Source of the DNA: JABILX01 sp041648305
GTDB lineage: Bacteria; Patescibacteriota; Gracilibacteria; UBA1369; LOWO2-01-FULL-3
Assembly (NCBI GenBank): GCA_041648305.1
Contig: JBAZPI010000001.1
Location: 62,001 to 126,000 of the forward strand
Reading direction: 5' to 3'
DNA length: 64,000 bases
The notes under the pieces were generated by a model. That model ran no database searches and was not told the origin of the DNA. It saw only the letters and a list, made by a program, of their open reading frames with translations. This document shows, in pieces, positions 33,080 through 41,188 of this stretch; positions within the stretch are counted from its first letter, which is position 1; each line of letters starts with the position of its first letter. The position numbers and the translations under genes are program-made.

Positions 33080-33154
33080 TGGTTGCGGGGGGAGGATTCG
33101 AACCTCCGACCTCAAGGTTATGAGCCTTGCGAGCTGCCTCTGCTCCACCCCGCG
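33080..33154 (-). tRNA. Initiator tRNA-fMet (CAU)
   Basis: 75 nt with CCA encoded. Initiator identity is shown by the unpaired C1-A72 end of the acceptor stem (CGCGGGG against CCCCGCA). The anticodon loop is CTCATAA. The anticodon stem is CAAGG/CCTTG, so the usual three consecutive G-C pairs next to the loop are reduced to two, with an A29-U41 pair in the first place. The D loop is short (7 nt). Confidence 0.92.
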
Positions 33155-33220
33155 CCAATTCAAAAATACTTTCGTGAAAGCGAGAGGATAGTAATGAAAA
33201 ACCATCAGAAAGTCAAACCT

Positions 33221-33709
33221 CTAACCCAATTCCATTGCCAACACTAACGGCCGTGATGCAACTACCCGCCATCGCGGATCTTTAACAACTTCTTTCATTA
33301 TTTTTCTCAACACAGAATCACCTTTCGCATCTGCAAAAAACATTCCTTCTCCTTTATTGCTACGCTTACATGGATACAAACGGTCATCTTTTTCTCCAAT
33401 ATTCAAACACCATAATTCCCTCCTAATCTGTTCCTCAATTATAGGAGTAACACCTATGTGCTTATCGTACCGTTGAACAACACATCCTGTTATCCGCATA
33501 CCTTCTTTGGGCTTTTCTATTGGTTCCAAAGGTTTTTCATTCATCCATTTTTGTAAACCGGTACGCATGTAATTAATAGATTCTACTAAACCATTCAATG
33601 CATCCGCATCACCAGATTCCGCATCTCCGGAAATAACAATCGGTTCTGCAAAGGACACTTCAAAACGATCCGGGGATAAATTTGGTTCTTCCTTTTGTAT
33701 TTCTGCCAT
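33221..33709 (-). CDS. Hypothetical protein, 162 aa
   Basis: Soluble, acidic N-terminal half followed by a mixed alpha/beta part with several Arg and two Cys (RRELWCLNIGEKDDRLYPCK). No motif is recognised and no signal peptide is seen. It stands between tRNA-fMet and the FtsB/DivIC-like gene on the minus strand. A TACAAT lies directly before the ATG, too close to be its own -10. The protein may be lineage-specific. Confidence 0.6.
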   Translation of the reverse strand: MAEIQKEEPNLSPDRFEVSFAEPIVISGDAESGDADALNGLVESINYMRTGLQKWMNEKPLEPIEKPKEGMRITGCVVQRYDKHIGVTPIIEEQIRRELWCLNIGEKDDRLYPCKRSNKGEGMFFADAKGDSVLRKIMKEVVKDPRWRVVASRPLVLAMELG

Positions 33710-33784
33710 ATTGTAATTGGGTTAAAAAGTAAGGAACTCATTATCCCAAAACCTCGTCTAAATGTCCAGCTTTTGTCCTATCCT

Positions 33785-34195
33785 CTACCTAAAAAAGAAA
33801 TCCCACCAACTTTCAGGATTGGAAGAAGTCTCCAATCGCACGACATCCTCACCATCTTCATCCAAAATTTCTTCGACAGAAGCACCAGTATCATACGACA
33901 AACTCTCCGGAGAAATGATTATAACCTCCTCCCCGGAATTAATAAGCCCCAAATTCTGTTTGGCAATCTTGTCTATGTACTCCTCGGAAGTGAAATACAG
34001 ATAATCCTCAGTCTTTTTGCGATTCTCCTCAGCGATCAGCACATTCTCCTGCTCAAAGGTCTCAATATAACGATCGACCAAATAACTGTTGTAAACATTG
34101 CGCGTAAGAGAGTAAATTAAATACGCAACCAATGTGAACTCAACGATTATTATAAATTTGGTTAGCCCGGTTGTGTGCGTAAATTGAGAATTCAT
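33785..34195 (-). CDS. FtsB/DivIC-like septum protein
   Basis: 136 aa. One transmembrane helix (about residues 11-31, TKFIIIVEFTLVAYLIYSL), then a coiled coil (about 45-65) and the family's short globular motif (TSEEYIDKIAKQNLGLINSGE). FtsB/DivIC proteins join FtsL and FtsQ in the divisome and help switch on septal peptidoglycan synthesis. The C-terminal 45 residues are acidic and specific to this protein. Divergent from murC, 39 nt away, which fits an envelope role. Confidence 0.8.
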   Translation of the reverse strand: MNSQFTHTTGLTKFIIIVEFTLVAYLIYSLTRNVYNSYLVDRYIETFEQENVLIAEENRKKTEDYLYFTSEEYIDKIAKQNLGLINSGEEVIIISPESLSYDTGASVEEILDEDGEDVVRLETSSNPESWWDFFFR

Positions 34196-34222
34196 ACAAC
34201 TAGATTTTTACCACAATTGTAG

Positions 34223-34228
34223 TAAAAT
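34223..34228 (+). promoter_or_regulatory. -10 element of murC
   Basis: TAAAAT ends 6 nt before the murC ATG at 34235. No Shine-Dalgarno lies between. A clear example of the leaderless arrangement seen across the window. Confidence 0.5.
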
Positions 34229-34234
34229 TCAAAT

Positions 34235-35587
34235 ATGATCAAAAAAGCAAAACGCGTTCATTTCATCGGGATAGGGGGGATAGGAGTCAGCACTTTGGCG
34301 CAGATTTTTAACGATCAGGGTAAAAAAGTGACAGGCTCGGATATTGAAGACAGCGATCATATTCAGCACATGAAAAAGGATGGGATAAAAATTAAAATCG
34401 GCCACAGCGCAAAGAACATTCCGACCAATTGCAATCTAGTGATTCACTCTTTCGCAATTGAAAGTGACAATCCCGAACTATTAAAAGCTAAAAAGCTAAG
34501 AATCAAAATACTAACCTATCCCGAAGCGCTCGGAGAATTCAGTCGCGACTACCACACAGTCGCAATCACCGGCACCCACGGCAAATCCACAACTACCAGC
34601 ATGACCGCCCTCCTCGCGCTCAAATCCGGCCTTGATCCAACTGTCGTAGTAGGTACAAAAATGAAAGAACTCGGCAACAAAAACTACAGAATTGGCAAGT
34701 CCAATCTGTTAATTGTAGAGGCATGTGAATTCAGAAACGCATTCCTGAACTACAAAATGGACGTCCTTGCGATCATCAACATCGACAGCGACCACCTCGA
34801 TTTCTTCAAAACCCAAGACGCCTACGTCAAAGCATTCAATAAAGCATGCAAAAGTGTTGGTAAAAAAGGCCTGATCATTCTCGACGCAGACGACAAATTC
34901 AGTCAAGGAATTGAAGAAGGCGCAAAAGCAAAAGTAATTAAAATCACGAGCAATCAAACCCTGAAAAACGCCCCGTCTCACGCTTACCTAAACGAAAGAC
35001 TACTTAAGATCGGCAAAAAATCTCTGAAATTAAGGCCGAACGTACCTGGCAAATTCAATATAAGAAACTCCGCATTTGCGGCAGTCATAGGGGAACACTT
35101 AAAAATATCAAATCGCAAAATCGAAACCGGAATCGCAGCCTTCAGAGGATGTTGGCGCAGAATGGAATTAAAGAAAATCAAACTCAAAAATGTTAAATTC
35201 TACGACGACTATGGGCACCTTCCGGCAGAGATCGATGTGACGCTCAACGCGATGCGCGAGACACACCCCAAAGAGAAGATTCTAGCCGTCTTCCAACCTC
35301 ATCAATTTATTCGCATAAAAAACTACCTCACGGAATTCGGGATGTGCTTTTCTTCGGCCGACGACGTCCTTATCCCGGATATTCTAAGAAATCGCGACAC
35401 TCTCGAAGAAATGGCCTCGATTCAAACACACGAACTTATCGACGAAATCAAAAAGCATAAGAAAAACGTGTTCCATTCAACGGACGTGCCCGACACAGCA
35501 AAATGGATAAAAAAGAACGGCAAAAAATATGGCGTAATCGTAGCCATGGGATCAGGTGATGTTAAAAAGCTTTATAAACTGATCTAG
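34235..35587 (+). CDS. murC: UDP-N-acetylmuramate--L-alanine ligase
   Basis: Adds L-Ala to UDP-MurNAc, first amino-acid step of the peptidoglycan stem peptide; cytoplasmic. 450 aa, normal length. It has the N-terminal HFIGIGGIGVS UDP-binding loop, the ATP loop TGTHGKSTTTSM (about residues 111-122) and the central INIDSDHLDFF. The C-terminal Mur motif reads DDYGHLPAEI, where most MurC have DDYGHHPTE, so the second His is replaced by Leu. The Mpl branch is less likely by length and motif. Likely monocistronic; cysS is convergent 9 nt on. Confidence 0.93.
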   Translation: MIKKAKRVHFIGIGGIGVSTLAQIFNDQGKKVTGSDIEDSDHIQHMKKDGIKIKIGHSAKNIPTNCNLVIHSFAIESDNPELLKAKKLRIKILTYPEALGEFSRDYHTVAITGTHGKSTTTSMTALLALKSGLDPTVVVGTKMKELGNKNYRIGKSNLLIVEACEFRNAFLNYKMDVLAIINIDSDHLDFFKTQDAYVKAFNKACKSVGKKGLIILDADDKFSQGIEEGAKAKVIKITSNQTLKNAPSHAYLNERLLKIGKKSLKLRPNVPGKFNIRNSAFAAVIGEHLKISNRKIETGIAAFRGCWRRMELKKIKLKNVKFYDDYGHLPAEIDVTLNAMRETHPKEKILAVFQPHQFIRIKNYLTEFGMCFSSADDVLIPDILRNRDTLEEMASIQTHELIDEIKKHKKNVFHSTDVPDTAKWIKKNGKKYGVIVAMGSGDVKKLYKLI

Positions 35588-35596
35588 ACCCATTAA

Positions 35597-37006
35597 TCAA
35601 ATCCTCTTCCAAATAGTTCCATTCGATGTGTCCTCCAACTCAATGCCCTTTTTCAGGAGATCGTTTCTTATTTGGTCTGCCTTTTTGAAGTCTTTTTCAG
35701 TTCGAGCTTTCTCCCGAGCCTCAATCAAAGTCTTAATTTCTTCATCAAGATCTTCCTCCTTCATAAAAATTATACCCAAAACTTCATCAATACTCTCCAG
35801 AAACCCAATAACCGACTCGCCTTTAAAAGAAGTGTCAAACCCAACATGCTTAATCAAATCAAATAAAACCCCCAACGCCCCGGAAGTATCAAAATCATTA
35901 TTCATCGCCTCCTCAAAAGCCTCAACGAACGGCTTGGCATCAAACTTTTTATCCCCGCCGCCGCTGGCTTTGCCGCCGCCGCTGGCCTTGCCACTACTGG
36001 CCTTCAAGTTCCTCACAAAATCATGCACCCTCGCCAAGCTCGCCTTCGCCTGCTCAAGCAATTCCTCGCTGAACTCAATCGGATTCGCGTAATGTGTCTG
36101 CAAAAACATCAACCGCACAACCTGTCCGGAATAACGTCCGAGAATATCTCGAATAGTAAAGAAATTACCCAAACTCTTACTCATCTTCTCCTTATTAATA
36201 GTGATGAATCCGTTGTGCATCCAATATTGCGCGAACGAACCTTCACCAAAAACAGACTCACTTTGCGCGATCTCGCATTCGTGATGGGGGAACGTCAGGT
36301 CTCCACCCCCCCCGTGAATATCAAACTTTTCTCCAAGCAGTTTCCAGGACATAGCGCTACACTCCAAATGCCAGCCGGGTCGTCCCTCACCCCACGGCGA
36401 AGACCACTTCGGCTCGCCCTCCTTTGCAAATTTCCAAACAACGAAATCATGGGGATTTCTCTTCGCTTCATTTTCTTTAACCCTTGCACCGACCTTCAAA
36501 TCCTCCAATTTCTGCCCGGACAATTTCCCGTACGAAGACGCTTTGCTAACGTCAAAATAAACCCCATCTCCTTCAATAACATAAATAACGCCAGCCTTCT
36601 CCATACGCTCAACGAATTCAACCATCTGCGGTATATACGAAGTTGCTCTCGGCGCCTCATCTGGAGGCAAAATCCCCAAGGCCGCATAATCCTCCTCATA
36701 CTTCGGAATAATTCGCGCAGCCAATTCAGGAACACTCACCTTTTCCTCACGCGCTCTATTGATCATCTTGTCATCTATATCCGTATAATTTGAAACAAAC
36801 TTCACTCTGTAACCCTTACCATCGCAACCCCTGTACTTCAAGTATCGACGCACCACATCGAAACAAACCGCGCTCCTTCCGTGCCCCAAATGCCCAACGT
36901 CGTAAACAGTCGGCCCGCACACATACATCGAAACACAACCCTCAACGAGAGGCGTAAATTTTTCCTTTTTCCCGGTTAACGTATTTTTAATCTTCAAAAC
37001 GCTCAT
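35597..37006 (-). CDS. cysS: Cysteinyl-tRNA synthetase
   Basis: Class I synthetase, 469 aa. The zinc-binding Cys begins CGPTVYDVGHLGHGR (with the HIGH-like segment), and the KMSKS loop is KEKMSKSLGNFF. Other zinc ligands lie in WHLECSAMS and HHECEIAQ. Between the Rossmann fold and the C-terminal helices lies a short Gly/Ser/Lys repeat (about residues 340-358, KASGGGKASGGG), probably a flexible linker unique to this strain. TATAGT (37013-37018) lies 6 nt before the ATG. Confidence 0.97.
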   Translation of the reverse strand: MSVLKIKNTLTGKKEKFTPLVEGCVSMYVCGPTVYDVGHLGHGRSAVCFDVVRRYLKYRGCDGKGYRVKFVSNYTDIDDKMINRAREEKVSVPELAARIIPKYEEDYAALGILPPDEAPRATSYIPQMVEFVERMEKAGVIYVIEGDGVYFDVSKASSYGKLSGQKLEDLKVGARVKENEAKRNPHDFVVWKFAKEGEPKWSSPWGEGRPGWHLECSAMSWKLLGEKFDIHGGGGDLTFPHHECEIAQSESVFGEGSFAQYWMHNGFITINKEKMSKSLGNFFTIRDILGRYSGQVVRLMFLQTHYANPIEFSEELLEQAKASLARVHDFVRNLKASSGKASGGGKASGGGDKKFDAKPFVEAFEEAMNNDFDTSGALGVLFDLIKHVGFDTSFKGESVIGFLESIDEVLGIIFMKEEDLDEEIKTLIEAREKARTEKDFKKADQIRNDLLKKGIELEDTSNGTIWKRI

Positions 37007-37024
37007 AAAACGACTATAAAGTAC

Positions 37025-37309
37025 CTATAAGCTGACAATCAATTCCACGAGAAGATAAGCGATAATATTCACTCCAAAAAGAGCGATCAATGGTGAGAGA
37101 TCGATCATCCCGATTCGGTGTGGCAGTTTTTTTACCAAATTCAAAACAGGATCAGTAATATCGTTAATAAAACGCGTAATTCTGCCGGGAGAGCCTCCGC
37201 CCACCATAAACCAAGACAAAACCACCCTCGCAAAAACCGCGTAAGTAATCAAATTACCCAAAACGGTAACAAAATTAGCTGCGAATACTTTTAAATTAGC
37301 CATATCCAT
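37025..37309 (-). CDS. YggT family membrane protein
   Basis: About 94 aa with two transmembrane segments (VTVLGNLITYAVFARVVLSW and PLIALFGVNIIAYLLVELIV). The family signature between them is visible (DITDPVLNLVKKLPHRIGMIDLSP). YggT proteins are linked to cell division, osmotic adaptation or membrane-protein assembly in other bacteria; the role is not settled. The frame is open to 37429, but that would overlap the adhesin gene; the ATG at 37309 (or 37303) starts right before the first helix. It lies between cysS and the adhesin-like gene on the same strand. Confidence 0.85.
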   Translation of the reverse strand: MDMANLKVFAANFVTVLGNLITYAVFARVVLSWFMVGGGSPGRITRFINDITDPVLNLVKKLPHRIGMIDLSPLIALFGVNIIAYLLVELIVSL

Positions 37310-37341
37310 CGCAGACGATCTTACCACCAAACTAGAATTTT

Positions 37342-39486
37342 TCAAAGGTTCCGAAACCCTTCCTCTTTCTTCTTCATGGAAAAGTAAGAATAGAATAATC
37401 CGCCAAGAATCGCGGACACAAAAAGCCAAACAACTTCAGGACCGCTTTGGCTGGCGTCTTCCTTCATATCGCCGAGTTGCTCTGAGCCGGCTGTACCTTG
37501 CCAAACACCCGTAGACCCGCCCTGTCCAACACCGTCGGGATAAACATCGCTTGGAATAGCGGAAACAATATTGCTCATAAGCGCGCTCGTACTCCCCGAG
37601 TTACTCACAGCCGCAACCGCAAAGAAATATTCTTTACCATTTTGAAGATCAGGCACGTACCACGTGGTAGAAGCATTCCAAGTGTCAATGACATATGCGA
37701 GCTGATTAGCCGAAAGTCCGTAGTAGATTCTGTAAAATTGGACAGGAGCTCCTGTTTTAGGAGACGTCCAGCTCAACGTGATCTTATGATTCCCGGGAAC
37801 GGCGACCAACCCTGCTACATTGGCAACAGACGTGCCGGACCCGGAACCCCCGACTCCAACATTTAGAACATAACTTGCCTCTTCGATTTTGGCTTCATTC
37901 CCAAGAGCATCAACCAACGTAAATTTCATCGGATAACTTCCCCCAAGAATAGGAGCCTTAAACTTCGCGGAATAATATCCGCCCTCAGCTCCTTTCATCT
38001 CATACACACTCCCATTCACATCAAGCAATAATTGGGTCAAACCAAGTTCGGTATACACCTTGATTTCAACGTCACCACCGGAAGGGACAGTCCCGGAAGG
38101 AACCATCTCAACTTTATCGATTCCTGGAGATGTCGTATCAATGGTAACTTTGATTTTACTCGAAGAAGCCAATATCGTTCCACCCTCATTCACAATCGCG
38201 ACATAAAATTCATGATCCCCGTCCGTCAAAAACCCTGTTGTAAAAGCAAACGCTCCAGTCTGACTAGCCACCGCATTGCCAATTTTAACATTGCTGTCAT
38301 ATATAACAAGACTGGAAGCGGGAGTAGTAGTCCCGGAAATCACCTGAACATTATTACTGTATGTCCCGGGAGTAGGATTTGTGACAGTTACAGTTTTATC
38401 AACCCCGCTCTGAGCCGAAGTTACCGTAACATTGGAAGTCCCGAAAACCATTGGATCCGATACGTCTTTCGCTTCTATCACGTAACTTCCAGGAGAAGTA
38501 AAAGACAAGGCAAGAGCGAACGGATGAGTTCCCAAATTTTGAGCGGTATAAGTGTAATCAGATGGCAAAGTCACACCCGTCGTAGATCCGGAAATCACAG
38601 AAAAATGAACAGTCCCCAGGTAATCGGTCACAGTCTGATCCGATTCGTCTCTTGCGGACAAAGTAAATGACAAACTCTGATTTGTATTTGCAGAAGCCGG
38701 AAGATTATCAAATTTCAAATAAGCAACAGGTCCTGAAGCGTTCCCAACAGCATTTCCCAGAAATGCCTCTGTGCTAGAGAACAAACTTTCACTGGAAGTG
38801 AAATAAACCACCTTTGCCCGCTCTGAAAGAATCTTATTCGATGTCAGATCATAAATAGTATAAGAAGAGACTCCTGACTCAGGCGAATTCACAGAAAAAA
38901 CAACTTTCCCCTGCGAATCTGAAAGATTCACATCTGTATTAACGTCATCCTCACCCCTGCTGGAAATCAGCTCAACCATATGATTAGATATGGAATTCCC
39001 GAAAATATCTTTCAAGGTAACTTCAACTTCCCCAATATCTCGTCCGATTCTCACAACCTGTTCCGTAGGAGTTATTTCTGAATACGTCTCAGAAATCTCC
39101 CCGGGCAAAACATTAAAAGTATTTGAAGAACCGTACTGCGAAGAATTCAGCGACTTCGCCGAAACCTTATAAGTTCCGGCAACTCTCGTATGGAAGTCAG
39201 CTAATTTTACTCGGGCAATCCCGTCCAAACCGGAAGTTGCAGGGAATTCAGAGTAGCTCCCATCGGGCTTTTCAACCTTGAAAACCACAGAGATATTCGT
39301 TCCAACATTGGAAGATTCAAGTGAGGTGCTAAAACCAGCGATAGTATCTGTCCCAAAAGCCGATACCGAGACCTGTGCCGAAGCCGGCGCTGAATAAGAT
39401 TCAAAATCATAAGCAAAACCAGCCGAAGCGACGACCATTCCGACTAACATCCCCGCAATAATTGTAGATAATACTTTTTTTATCAT
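37342..39486 (-). CDS. Secreted multi-domain surface protein (Ig-like and fibronectin III)
   Basis: 714 aa. Signal peptide 1-25. A chain of Ig-like beta domains follows: about 40-125, 140-235, 265-370, an Ig-like unit at 375-460 (with SGTTTPASSLVIYDSNVKIG), and 465-560. A fibronectin type III domain lies at about 570-665 (ITLSWTSPKTGAPVQFYRIY). The C-terminus has a Gly/Gln linker and one membrane helix (WLFVSAILGGLFYSYFSMKKK) with a basic anchor. The body should lie outside the cell and act in adhesion or as a stalk; binding partner unknown. TAGAAT (39493-39498) is 6 nt before the ATG. Confidence 0.88.
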   Translation of the reverse strand: MIKKVLSTIIAGMLVGMVVASAGFAYDFESYSAPASAQVSVSAFGTDTIAGFSTSLESSNVGTNISVVFKVEKPDGSYSEFPATSGLDGIARVKLADFHTRVAGTYKVSAKSLNSSQYGSSNTFNVLPGEISETYSEITPTEQVVRIGRDIGEVEVTLKDIFGNSISNHMVELISSRGEDDVNTDVNLSDSQGKVVFSVNSPESGVSSYTIYDLTSNKILSERAKVVYFTSSESLFSSTEAFLGNAVGNASGPVAYLKFDNLPASANTNQSLSFTLSARDESDQTVTDYLGTVHFSVISGSTTGVTLPSDYTYTAQNLGTHPFALALSFTSPGSYVIEAKDVSDPMVFGTSNVTVTSAQSGVDKTVTVTNPTPGTYSNNVQVISGTTTPASSLVIYDSNVKIGNAVASQTGAFAFTTGFLTDGDHEFYVAIVNEGGTILASSSKIKVTIDTTSPGIDKVEMVPSGTVPSGGDVEIKVYTELGLTQLLLDVNGSVYEMKGAEGGYYSAKFKAPILGGSYPMKFTLVDALGNEAKIEEASYVLNVGVGGSGSGTSVANVAGLVAVPGNHKITLSWTSPKTGAPVQFYRIYYGLSANQLAYVIDTWNASTTWYVPDLQNGKEYFFAVAAVSNSGSTSALMSNIVSAIPSDVYPDGVGQGGSTGVWQGTAGSEQLGDMKEDASQSGPEVVWLFVSAILGGLFYSYFSMKKKEEGFRNL

Positions 39487-39611
39487 CGCTAAATTCTACC
39501 TCAAAAACCAAGAAATATCAATTTTCCACAAATCAACTCGGGAATATGTCAACCCATATAGTCATCCCACAAACAATTGCTAAAAAGATGGCTTTTTGAT
39601 AAATTAACAAT

Positions 39612-41180
39612 ATGATCAAAAAAAATCTAATCAGGTTATTTGTCGGAATAATTTCCGCCGGCGTTCTGTTACCAGGCGTTCTGTTCCCAAGTCTCGTCGC
39701 GTTCGCTGAAAACTCTTCAGACCAAGTAAGCTTCCTCGAAGCAGTAATCGTATCGGAAGATACCGTCGCGGTAAAAAGAAGTACCATTCTTGATGCATCT
39801 CAGAGTTTTATACCCAACCAAGACTCCGAATACACGTACGAATGGGATTTCGGAGACGGAAATAAAAATGAAGGAGTCGAAGTCCTTCATGCATACAAAA
39901 ATCCGGGCAAGTACACAATCTCTCTAAGAGTTTACAACGATGAAGAAGAATCCGTAGTTCAAAAAGAAATTTATGTTTTCAAAAAACTAATTTTACTGCT
40001 CACGGATTCAAGCGAAGACCAACTTCAGATAGAAAGAATTAAAAGCTATGCGGAGGAACAAGGAGTTTATCTTAAAATATTAGATAGTTTTGGCAGCGCT
40101 TCAGAATTCATTTCAGAAGAGATTTTGACCAAAAAGTTAATAGAATCGACGAGTTATATTCAAAAAGCCCTCCAAATAATTGTTTGGACAAGAGAAAACT
40201 CGGGAATGAACGCGTTCTCGCGCTTCGTTCAGGAAACAAAGGAAACTTCAAAAACAAATTTTTCTCAGAAATCTATAGTAGTCATCACAGACGACATTTC
40301 GGAATACTCAAATAGAACCAAAAGACAATTTGCAATTATTAGTCCCAAAAACCTTATCCTGGCCCAGGAGGCTGGGATATACCAACTTATAGATAACTTC
40401 ACTTCCGGAGATTTTATAGAAAGCCTCAAGACAAAAGGATATGAATACGAACTGATTACAGAAGGAAGTTTAAAACTTCGTCCATGGAATTTCATGTCAT
40501 ATTTCCTCTCCATATTGATAGATAAAGGAATCCCGGACAACACCATAGCCCTCCTTCTACTCCTCCCTATAATTGCGACAGTGGTAGCGGCAATGAAGCA
40601 AATAGTTGGACTAACAACCATGGGAATCTATACCCCAACCATAATTACGCTATCTTTCTTGATAATCGGACCTTATTTCGGGTTGTTGACACTCCTGATG
40701 GTCCTTACAGTTGGAGCTTTGACAAGACATCTGATGAGAAAAGTAAGGCTGCTTTTCATCCCCAAAATGGCAATCGTGTTAACGGTTGTCGCGATAACAT
40801 TATTCCTGGCCTTAATCTTGAGCATATATCTTGATATCTTCAACGCAACATTCTTCTCGTTAGCAATATTCCCGATGGTGATCCTAAGCACATTGGTCGA
40901 GAAATTCATAAGCATAAAAACAGAAAAAGGATGGGGGTCAGCCGTCGTATTAATGTCGGAAACAATCGCCGTTTCTCTAATCGCGTTTTTCGTCGCGGGA
41001 GGCGGAATCAACCTGGGATTCACAATAATTCAGTGGGACTTTTTCAGAAATTTAATGCTCAATTACCCCGAATTTATTTTCGTTCTTTTAGTGATAAATA
41101 TATTGCTGGGGAGATGGAGCGGACTAAGACTACTGGAATTTATCAGATTCAGAGAAGTCCTAAGGCATATTGAAGAATAA
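39612..41180 (+). CDS. PKD-domain and seven-helix membrane protein (7TM-transglutaminase-associated type)
   Basis: 522 aa. A signal-like helix (residues 8-32), then a PKD domain (about 45-120, YEWDFGDGNKNEGVEVLHAY), a Rossmann-like extracellular part (about 125-275), and seven predicted membrane helices from about 305 to the end. The helices carry the marks of the 7TM_transglut family (GIYTPTIITLSFL, FIPKMAIVLT, FPMVILSTLVEKF). The family is usually next to an inactive transglutaminase and RimK-like ATP-grasp enzymes. Here the PKD part replaces the transglutaminase, and the ATP-grasp fusion follows after 8 nt. A GATAAA-like -10 lies 8 nt before the ATG. Confidence 0.85.
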   Translation: MIKKNLIRLFVGIISAGVLLPGVLFPSLVAFAENSSDQVSFLEAVIVSEDTVAVKRSTILDASQSFIPNQDSEYTYEWDFGDGNKNEGVEVLHAYKNPGKYTISLRVYNDEEESVVQKEIYVFKKLILLLTDSSEDQLQIERIKSYAEEQGVYLKILDSFGSASEFISEEILTKKLIESTSYIQKALQIIVWTRENSGMNAFSRFVQETKETSKTNFSQKSIVVITDDISEYSNRTKRQFAIISPKNLILAQEAGIYQLIDNFTSGDFIESLKTKGYEYELITEGSLKLRPWNFMSYFLSILIDKGIPDNTIALLLLLPIIATVVAAMKQIVGLTTMGIYTPTIITLSFLIIGPYFGLLTLLMVLTVGALTRHLMRKVRLLFIPKMAIVLTVVAITLFLALILSIYLDIFNATFFSLAIFPMVILSTLVEKFISIKTEKGWGSAVVLMSETIAVSLIAFFVAGGGINLGFTIIQWDFFRNLMLNYPEFIFVLLVINILLGRWSGLRLLEFIRFREVLRHIEE

Positions 41181-41188
41181 ATCTAATT

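Noticed and set aside
37025..37429. YggT start at 37429
   Set aside because: It would run 88 bp into the adhesin-like gene; family alignment starts near the Met at 37309/37303.
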